From Hyparrhenia diplandra (taxonomy: Eukaryota; Streptophyta; Magnoliopsida; Poales; Poaceae), in the NCBI GenBank assembly GCA_015847255.1, contig JADLZK010000247.1, positions 1 through 64,000 on the forward strand: a DNA stretch of 64,000 nucleotides. The letters run 5' to 3'. Made by a program: the position numbers and the translations under genes. Below are positions 56,148 to 64,000 of this stretch, piece after piece (positions within the stretch are counted from its first letter, which is position 1; each line of letters starts with the position of its first letter). The notes beneath the pieces were generated by a model. It ran no database searches and was not told the origin of the DNA. It saw nothing but the letters and a program-made list of their open reading frames with translations.

Positions 56148-58759
56148 ATGGAGAGGGATTTCCTGGGCGTGGTTGGCAGGGCCGGGAACGGCGTTGGCGG
56201 CGGCGTCGAGGTGGTGGTGATAGAGGAGGAGCCAGGTCAGTCTTCGCCCCTCTCTCGATGCCCTCTCAAAGCGTGATTAACCTAACCTAACATAGCCGTA
56301 GTGTGTCATCTCGCTCGCATCGAGCAAGCCAAGGCGATGCATGCGTGCGTGCGCTCCTTGTACTAGTAGCAGCGATTCGGCGTGTGGGCCGTCTGATCTG
56401 ATCCACCGTTAGTTGCCTTGCCGCCAGCATGGGTGAGCAGAGCAGGATTATTTGTTCTTGAATTCGACGAGTCAGAGAGAATTTATTTATTTCCGCTTTA
56501 ATACTGGCTCTTGTGTACTCCCTCCATCCCAAAATAGTTGTCGTTTTGGGTGTGCGCGCCACAACTTTGACTCGATTTGTAGAAAATACGTACGAGATTT
56601 AAATCTCTAAATAAATTTGTTAAAAAACTAGATCAAAAGATCTTTCCAATGATACTAATTATGTAATATAAATATTAATCTTATTTTAATATATAATTGC
56701 GCGAGATGTTTTCGGAAAACGAAAACGATAATTATTTTGGGATGGAGGGGAGTAGTGTGGTAAATTAATTTTGTATTTTTCTTTTTTACAAGAATTAATT
56801 AATTTCGTATTGTTTGGCCCACTGCGGCATTTGAGCGTGGCGCCGTTGGTGCGTTCGCACGTCAGATTTGAGCTGCTCTGTTGTGCAAATTTCTGAGAGA
56901 TTTCATTTCGGTGCTACAGATAACCCAACGCCGGCGGCGGCGGCGCAGTGGCAGTTCCCGGCGAAGTCTGGCAGCGCCGCACCGGCGTTCATGTCGTTCA
57001 GGACGGCGGCGGCGAGGGAGGAGGGTTCTGAGGAGTTCTCCATCTCCGGGTTCCGGCCAGCCGACGCCTTCGACGGCGTCAAGAAGCAGCAGCCGACGGC
57101 CGTGCCTGTGATCTCCCAGCACCAGCAGCAGAAGCAGCAGACCTCCGTGCCTGTGATCTCCCAGCACCAGCATCAGCAGCAGCAGCAGCAGGTACGCACG
57201 CCACTCTCCCCGCACTCGCTCGCTGGTGGTCACCGTCGGTCCTGCTTCTGCGACTGAGGGGCTGGACAGGAGCTCAACGCTCGGTTGTCTCAACTGTTCA
57301 CTTGGTTTCTTCTGCAGAGGCAGTTCGGGCTCAGCAGCAGCCAGGTCACGGCACAGCAGTATCCTCCTGCTCCTGCCCCGGCTCACGGCCAGCGCTTGCA
57401 GGGGATGGATTACGGCGCGGCGGCGCTCCATCATCTCCCTGGTGGATCCAGGCTAGTGCAGCCGCTGTCGGTGCGCCACCCCGCGCCGTTCACTCCGGCC
57501 AACCTCATGGTCAGGTCGCAGAGCTTCCACAGTGGCACTGGTGTCCCCTCTAGGAATCAGCAGAATTTCACCATGAGCAACGGGTTTGGTGGCTCGACAG
57601 TTGGTGTGTATGGTGCAAGGTATTGATAAGTTTCTCTGGACGTGGTTTCTGCAATCATTAATTATTATTATTGAGATGTCATATGAATTTTGAGCCTTAC
57701 AAATTGATGGTTGGTCGACTTCCTTAGGAACCCGCGGAATCAGACCTCGACGCAGCTGACGATATTCTACAACGGTTCCGTGAATGTGTTTGATAATGTC
57801 CCAGTAGAGAAGGTATGTTACCTTTGCGATGAATGGAACACTTGGATTGGATGTACATTTGCTCATTGTTGTGTTAAAACATGACAGGCTAAAGAGATCA
57901 TGATGTTAGCCAGCAAGGCATCTATTCCTAGCCCGCCAAGTGCGACCCGCAAGCCGGATTCGCCTGTTTCTGCCCCTGCAAAGGTCAACGTGCCTGAGGT
58001 TTTCCCTGCTAGACAGATTGTAACTCAGAAACCAGAGTCTTGTGTGCCTCATTTACCAAGCACTTCAAGTCCGATCCCCATCGTGCCACAAGTTGTGACT
58101 CTGTCCAGGAGCGCATCTAACTGTACTGCGGAGCCCTGCGGTTCAAAACCTGCTGCTCAACCGCCAGCCGCTGCTCCTATCAGCCAGGCAACCTCATCTC
58201 AGCCATTGGCAACTACAAGTGCTCCAGTTGTTACGCCAAGAGGTATGGTCATCACTTGCTTGCAGTCTCCACTTTGTGTATATTAAGATACAGGAGTAAC
58301 TAATATCTAGCAACTGCTGTAATCATTCGTACAACACATTTGATTTATCCATGTTTTTGTTCGTTCTAGCTGTCCCTCAAGCTCGGAAAGCATCTCTTGC
58401 CCGATTCTTGGAGAAGCGAAAGGAGAGGTAACGATTGTGTCTTGTTATACTTCCTATGCTTTCCTCAAACTTGTTGTTATGAGCATCCAATCGATCCCTG
58501 TGTCAGGACTAATCTTCATTCCTCGCACCCTTGTTCTCTCTGCAGAGTGACTAGTGTTGAGCCATACCCGACATCAAAGAGTCCGCTGGAGAGCAGTGAC
58601 ACCGTAGGCAGTGCTAATGCTCCAACCAAATATTCGTCCTATTCGTCCACAGACATCGCCCAAGCACGAAACAACGGCACAGAACCTGTGCGCCTTGGCC
58701 AGCCCAGAAACATCAGCTTCAGCAGCGAAGTGTGTCCCAGCACAAAATTGCTGATCTAA
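56148..58759 (+). CDS. TIFY6-like: JAZ repressor, TIFY6 type
   Basis: Nuclear jasmonate ZIM-domain repressor of MYC2-type factors, degraded through COI1 when jasmonoyl-isoleucine is present. Seven exons join in frame: 56148-56235, 56920-57191, 57318-57619, 57728-57812, 57888-58242, 58370-58427, 58546-58759, giving 457 residues, close to my recollection of TIFY6 size. All introns are GT-AG. The N-terminus (MERDFLG) is typical of the group. Gln-rich stretches (VPVISQHQ twice, polyQ) sit at about 85-120. The TIFY motif is TIFYNG at about residues 232-237, used for JAZ dimerisation and NINJA binding. The Jas motif VPQARKASLARFLEKRKERV starts at about 369, holding the degron and MYC-binding helix, followed by a PY nuclear-import end (SVEPYP). 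The start is the first ATG in good context (CCATGG). No frame breaks. Rice TIFY6a/6b and Arabidopsis JAZ3/JAZ4 are the nearest types; which paralogue is not resolved. Confidence 0.93.
56518..56752. mobile_element. Stowaway MITE in JAZ intron 1
   Basis: CTCCCTCCATCCCAAAATAGTTGTCG pairs with ATTATTTTGGGATGGAGGGGAG; TA flanks at 56516-56517 and 56753-56754. 235 bp inside the 684-bp first intron, well clear of both splice sites. Same family as the copies at 42264 and 46432. Confidence 0.9.
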
Positions 58760-59120
58760 CTCTGGTTGGTGTCCATAAACTACTACAGCGTGAGCACCTA
58801 CCCACCAACACGAAAGCTGGACAATATCTTGTTTTGCATCTGGGTGAGGCAGGAGGATAGGAAGATACAATGAGATGAGACCATAAGATGTTCGTAAGCT
58901 TAGAGTATAATTTTGTTTGGCTAGCGCTGTACCCATATATATAGTGCTAGCCTAGCCGCTATACTATAGCATTTGCAGCGCGCTGCTAACAAGAGGGCTG
59001 TGACACACTGGGTTCAGTCTCTTCTTGAATGGTTTTGCCGTGCCCCATTGTATTATTCAACTTTAGAAACAAACGTGCTGCTTTGTCTCTGAATGTCAAT
59101 AGGATTACAGGCTTCAGAAT
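58760..59120 (+). other. Probable JAZ 3' UTR
   Basis: Sequence after the TAA at 58757-58759 is T-rich, with no further coding. A possible polyadenylation-like GTCAATAGGATT lies near 59094. The exact end is a guess. Confidence 0.35.
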
Positions 59121-60135
59121 TGAAGGGCGTTGTTATGTAGGTGTTATGGCATAGTCTTTTACATGCTCAATACTGCAGTTGTAGTAAAAATTTTGTGTAT
59201 CTTTATGAACCAGTAGTTAAAGATTGTGTTTCTTTATGGTTATGCCGATGATGCTTTGCTTCTGTAAATATACTGAGCTGTGTAGCTTTGTTGCATGGGA
59301 TTTAAGTGAGGGCCGCCTTGTAACCGCACAGGGATTTCATAGCATAACTGCAGCAATTCTGCAATCGGATCCAATTCATATGAAAATGAGGAAATTTTCT
59401 GCATTCCAAACAAGGCCCTCAGTTATACTAGGTCACTACAATCGCTACTGATTCAGAAGTGGTAGATAGATCGAGCTGGGAGGCCAGGTTTTGTACAGAG
59501 TAATCAACAAGTTGGAAGAGAGATGATCGATAACGCTGTTGCTGCCCAAGGCAATATGGCTTGCAATGTAGCAATAACCTGATTTGGCTAGAATTATGTG
59601 CCAAACTTTGGCCAACACGTGGGTAAAAACCAAAATCTTTTCAGCAGTTATGATAGCTTGGATATTGCATCCGTTTGTTCAAAGATTCAAGAACCAACAG
59701 TTCTGGTAAAAGTAAAACCATTCTGAATCGTGATTTTTGGCAAGACAAAAAACAAAAATTAATGTAAATTGAAATCATAACAAGTAGCTTTACATCTACA
59801 AACCAGGTTCTAAAATCTACTTTCAAGAGACTATATAGATTCTAAAAATCGCAGACCGCACGGAACTAAATCTCCTGTCAATATTTTCAGAACAGAAATG
59901 GACCTTACACCCTGAAAGGGCCGGGCCAAAATGGCCCAAATCAGTTCCTCCTTCTTTCGGTAGGCCCAAATCACCAACGAAAAATGTTGTGCTGAAACTC
60001 TCTACTAATAATTGATTGATAATAACCACTTCTATGACGTGGTTGTCGTTGTCTACGTCAAAAATGTCGACAAACATTTTTGTTGTTGGGTTTAGTCTTA
60101 ATCCAAAATTGATGGTGTTTGAAATCTTTTCTTAC
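59121..60135. other. Intergenic, no supported gene
   Basis: Nothing recognisable as coding, RNA gene or transposon terminus. GGGCCGGGCCAAAATGGCCC near 59919 is a local palindrome-like string. Confidence 0.3.
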
Positions 60136-61880
60136 GTAGTGTCTTCTAGGTACTTTTCCAATTATAGTTAAGGAAAAAATTCAAGCTCGTGTTGATCTAT
60201 CCAAAAAAAAGTGAAAATAAAAAAAAAGGATTTTTGAGAGCAAGTTTGAAAAACTGGCTAGTTAGATAAAAACTGAAAACAAGATGTTTGATTTTTCTAG
60301 ATACATTGTTTATACTATGCATCTAGACATATGCGCCCACATATCATAGACACACATCTAACGCTTCTCCAACCATAGTAAAAAATTGTGAGAAGCTATA
60401 TATGTAGAAGAAACAAAATGTCACAAACCGGTTAGATTGGGCCGTTTGTGACACGCCACCGTGAACTCTCGGGCGATGACGGCGGTGGTGATGGCGGCGG
60501 GGGGGACGGTGGAAGGGGGAGGCGACCGGCGTGGTAGGGGGAGGCGACCTGGCGGGCGGCGTGTGGCGGCGGCGGTGAACGGCGGCGTGGCGCTGGCAAG
60601 CGGCGCGCTGGGGAGGGGGGGCGGCGGCGGCGGTTGGGCTGGAGAGAGAGAGAGGCACGAACTATTTTTTTATTGCTTGTCTCCCAAAGAGATTACATAC
60701 CCTTGTTTATATAGCCCGGCTAGTGGGACTTATAATCTAAGCAATCTCTATAAGGTTTCCTTATACGATCGGAATACCTTTTACAAACAATATTTATTTA
60801 TTTCCTAATAAGGGTCTTCCTTATATGATTTGAATATCCCCTTTTACACACCGAAAGTCCTAAGATAATCCTAACTTGATGACGAAGTAGAGACGGAGAC
60901 GGGGGAAGGTGGAGGCGGCGGCGGCGCAGGGGCGCCGACCCCCGCAGGCGCGCCCCGCCCCTTCGTGGGCCGGCCGCGACCGGTTCGGGCCCTCCTAGCC
61001 CACCCAAGGCTGGCCCATTCGGCACATGACACAAAATGTCTCCTAATTTGGGGACAGAGGGAATATACAATATTAGATCCTATGTCTCGTATGGTGATAA
61101 AGACCCGTGAATGTCTCTGGAGTATCCTAAGGCCTAAGGTGAGATAGACTCAGGATCATATGGGATGGTATAACGTCGAGTTTGACCCAATATATGAGAA
61201 TAGTAGATAATTGTGTGTCGTCGATCTACAATCTCAGATGGAGACATGTCCTATACCAAAGTTATTGTGCTTGATAAGATTTGTTTTTCATATAAGTTCA
61301 TTTAGTAGCCGAGTTCCAATACAAGTTTACTAAATGCTGATAATAAACATATATAGCCTCCTATTATACTTACAAATGATGTTTGTTGTAGTAGTAGGGA
61401 TGTGTTATTGAGTATGTCGTGGGTTTGTCTTACGAAACACCTATTTTTGTGTTCCTCTTGAAATTATATATTCATATTAACCATTTGGGGACACATACGG
61501 CCGCGCTGCTCGTCTTTGAAAATAGATTTTGACCGCCTCCAAAAATCCTATGTAGTAGTGTTTCCAAAGCACTTTATCAATTAGTTAGTCAAGGAGAGAA
61601 ATTTCAAGCTTGTGTTGACCTATCCCAATGCAAAATAAATAAAAATTAGAGAAAATAAAATATAAAAAAAAAAGCTTTTTGAGAGCAGTTTGAAATATTG
61701 TCTAGTTACTTGAAAACAAGCTGATTTTTATAGTTGGTTTGTAAAAACGTTTTGTTAGGTTTTATGTGAAATTTTGTTTTCAAATATGGGTCTTAAGCTC
61801 TAGACACACACCTGATCAAGGCTGGGAAGGTTGGTCGAGAAGAGAAATCTCGAGCTCGCGCCGATCTGTCTATCCCAAAA
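60136..61880. repeat. Dispersed repeat copies around a solo LTR
   Basis: A (T)TCAAGCT(C/T)GTGTTGA(T/C)CTATCC...TTTTTGAGAGCA(A)GTTTGAAA block occurs at about 60170-60265 and again at about 61592-61700. A shorter copy (CTCGAGCTCGCGCCGATCTGTC) is near 61849. They are in the same orientation. The class is unknown. Confidence 0.55.
60419..61031 (-). mobile_element. Solo LTR, 613 bp
   Basis: Ends are TGTCAC...ATGACA with the 5-bp duplication CAAAA (60414-60418, 61032-61036). Read on the minus strand there is a TATA box (GGGCTATATAAACAAGGG near 60712-60695) and a downstream AATAAAAAAATAG near 60676-60664, an LTR promoter followed by a poly-A signal. GC-rich tail (about 60460-60650). No internal domain. 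Copia or Gypsy origin cannot be told. Confidence 0.8.
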
Positions 61881-63632
61881 GAGGAAGTCGTAGTGGAACC
61901 ATACAACAAACAAGAATGTGTGCGTGTGTGGGACCATGTCGTCGCAAGGACCCATTTTTGAGGGCATCACCTTCCGTTTCTCTCGTCGTCGTCCAGGTTG
62001 TGGCTTCCGCGGGCGTGCACTACGGATATGCCCACACACCGGCCAGCCAAAGCCAGGCCACGTAGCGCACGACCCATGGCCTCCGCCGGCCGCTGCCGAT
62101 GCACCTCGATCGTGTGCACGATCGTGCATGCATGGCCGGCCGGCGGAACGCATCGCCGCGAACACGAAGCACCAATTGAGGTTGCGGCAATGCAACGCGC
62201 ATGGCCGGCGCTGCACGTCCAAAAAGGTTACCAGCATTTTCTCCGCGACCGACACTCTTCATCGATGAGCTGCTTTCCAGCCCTCCACGCTGATGAATGG
62301 AGAAAGGTACCACTTGAGAGCTAGCGTCACCATTTTAAAATTAATATAAATAAACCAAGAAGCACGTACAGTTATTGGGTGGGCGGTCAAATCGATGAGC
62401 CAATGCAACCTAGCTTCCGTAATCTCTACTAGATTGTGCCACAACGCCACTCCACCAACTTAGCACATTTTTTGCTGCAGACAGCGAGTGGTTTGGTAGG
62501 GTTGACATGCCTCTCTCATCCTCCTCATCCGGTTGCTTTATTTGCCGTGCATGCAAACACATGCATGCAGGTGCACCTGGCCGGGATAAGGTGGGGACAT
62601 GCAGAGCAAAAACCCTGAAGGAGCCGGCTTCGTACGTTTCGGCGGCTGTGGCTTGCTTGGTGCCTTTCCCTGCCTATACGTGTCAATGGCTCACGGCTTT
62701 TCCGGTCCAGCTAGACATGTCACTAGTGAGAGGCCGTTTGGATGATGGTTTTTACTATTGATAAGTCTTGATATTGTTTTATTATGATATAAAATTAGTG
62801 TACCGTGACTGTCACGTATTTGTTTTTTCCCTCAACCAAAAGTATGCACTTTTTTTTTCGTGGCCTGGTTTTTAGGTGCATGATGTCCAGCGGCATCCAT
62901 GGGAGCATGTCAGTAAACATATTGCGGTCGGTGGTGCTATAGGGGGCCATGCATGCATGTGTACAAAGATTTTCTTATCGCGCATATATAATTGGCCTGA
63001 TTCAACTTTTTAGTAGATAAAGCCGGGTATAAAATATTATCCATTATCTAAAAAATGTGTACAAAGACGTTACCGCTATTATACATCTTGTGTCTCTATC
63101 TTAGGAGTTGCATTATTGGCCTTCACCACACGCACGGTAAGCATGCCATCTTCAACAATACACACATAAGACGCCGTCCATCCCTTCCCGTGTGGACGCC
63201 GATGTCGTGAGCTCCAGTTGCTCGCCGTCTTTTGACGGCGAAGCTAGGGTCTGTCCGGGCGGCGTCGGCGAGGCGGAGGTGTTGGCGGCGCTGTGGAATA
63301 ATGCTTCACAACCTCCCCTTTGCCCTGACGGTGTTGTTCTCCGGCGCCTACGGCGAGATCGGTGAGCCCTGCACAGGAGGCGTGGGCTGGTGCTTCATCG
63401 TCTTCATCGGGTGGTGTTGTCGTTGGTCTCTTTTCTCCTGCTTTCGGGGTTTGTACAGAGGCTGTTGTCGCCGTGACTTCGTCCCGGTTATCCGGGCATT
63501 GACGACAGATGGGAGGACCTCCTGCTTCGGTACAAGGTTTGTGGTTGTAAGTGGAAGGGACTTCATATTTCTTCTGTCCATGGTTGGATATGCGAGGTTT
63601 CTGGTTCAAGGGAGGGATCTTCCCCGGCCGAC
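61881..63632. other. Unassigned mixed-composition DNA
   Basis: A GC-rich block (61990-62240) with CATGCATGGCCGGCCGGCGG near 62125 and a second near 63230-63480 have open frames on both strands, but none shows a protein family pattern and they overlap each other. No RNA gene was seen. Confidence 0.3.
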
Positions 63633-64000
63633 CACTACACCACAACACCAAATCACCATCCGACCATCCGACGCTAAATTTTTTTTTTATGGTTGGAGGA
63701 TCCGACGCTAAAGTTTACTTAGAGACGATCCGACGCTAAATCCTTATTTAGTGATGTGTTGTCCGACGCTATATGTATCTAGATTTAGCATTGATCATTG
63801 TCCGACGCTAAAACTTTGTACAACGTCACACTATCGACGCAAAAAAAATAAATGGGCCCTACAAACCTTGAACATGAACACAAGCTTTTTTTCTTTTAAT
63901 CTGCAGTCAATATTTGTAACAAGTTTTTCTCCCTCATGCTAACTCCAAATTAGATGATTTCTTTTTCTTAATTTTTCTAAAATCATGGTTAGATTTAAAT
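63633..64000 (+). mobile_element. Left end of a third CACTA element (cut by window edge)
   Basis: CACTACACCACAACACC at 63633 is followed by a subterminal array of (A/G)TCCGACGCTA(A/T)A at about 63668, 63701, 63729, 63770 and 63801. Terminal CACTA plus short subterminal repeats is the En/Spm pattern. The right end and any transposase lie outside the window. Confidence 0.6.

Noticed and set aside
63232..63711. 159-residue plus-strand frame
   Set aside because: Runs into the CACTA terminus, shows no domain and overlaps minus-strand frames of equal length.
1..64000. CRISPR array, bacterial operon, origin or viral insertion
   Set aside because: No regularly spaced short repeats with unique spacers, no ribosome-binding-site operons and no viral protein domains were seen.

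Overview
The window is plant nuclear DNA from a grass (Poaceae; a panicoid relative is my inference, from CACTA elements rich in CTTTGCCGAGTGCC). The evidence is split genes with GT-AG introns, GC-rich first exons, Stowaway MITEs with CTCCCTCCGT ends, MULE, hAT, CACTA and Helitron transposons, solo LTRs and 5'-truncated LINEs. No prokaryotic, viral or CRISPR feature was seen.

Only two host genes are supported, both on the + strand. (1) 15522-16447 is an HMGA (HMG-I/Y-like) chromatin protein gene with an H1/H5-like domain and AT-hooks. Its second exon is broken by about five one-base indels, mostly in homopolymers. (2) 56148-58759 is an intact seven-exon JAZ repressor of the TIFY6 type (457 residues) with TIFY and Jas motifs and three G-boxes upstream. 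It is the negative-feedback arm of jasmonate signalling.

Layout: 1-4.65 kb, nested repeats with a 3.7-kb near-palindrome (750-4426). 5.07-15.0 kb, a degenerate array of 1.6-2.5 kb units with Stowaway-like MITEs, a solo LTR and a 77-bp minisatellite; it runs into the HMGA promoter. 15.0-17 kb, HMGA. 18.5-27.2 kb, a transposon cluster: hAT remnant, a complete-ended MULE (19393-23604, 9-bp TSD) with a decayed FAR1-like transposase, an 886-bp hAT, a MITE interrupted by a LINE, and a CACTA element. 28.4-30.4 kb, a decayed hAT transposase split by a solo LTR. 32.4-43.8 kb, MITEs, a SINE-like copy, a probable Helitron (33354-37801) and a retroposon inside a LINE inside a MITE. 44.9-46.2 kb, a second CACTA. 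49.6-54 kb, a large element split by a 2.9-kb LTR-like insertion. 55.3-59.1 kb, the JAZ gene. 60.1-64 kb, repeats, a third solo LTR and the left end of a third CACTA.

No new defence or enzymatic system is evident. The most useful observations are the nested insertions with matched target-site duplications, the array sharing sequence with the HMGA promoter, the clustered HMGA frameshifts, and a module shared by two different CACTA families. All similarity statements come from reading the sequence by eye; no database search or alignment program was run.
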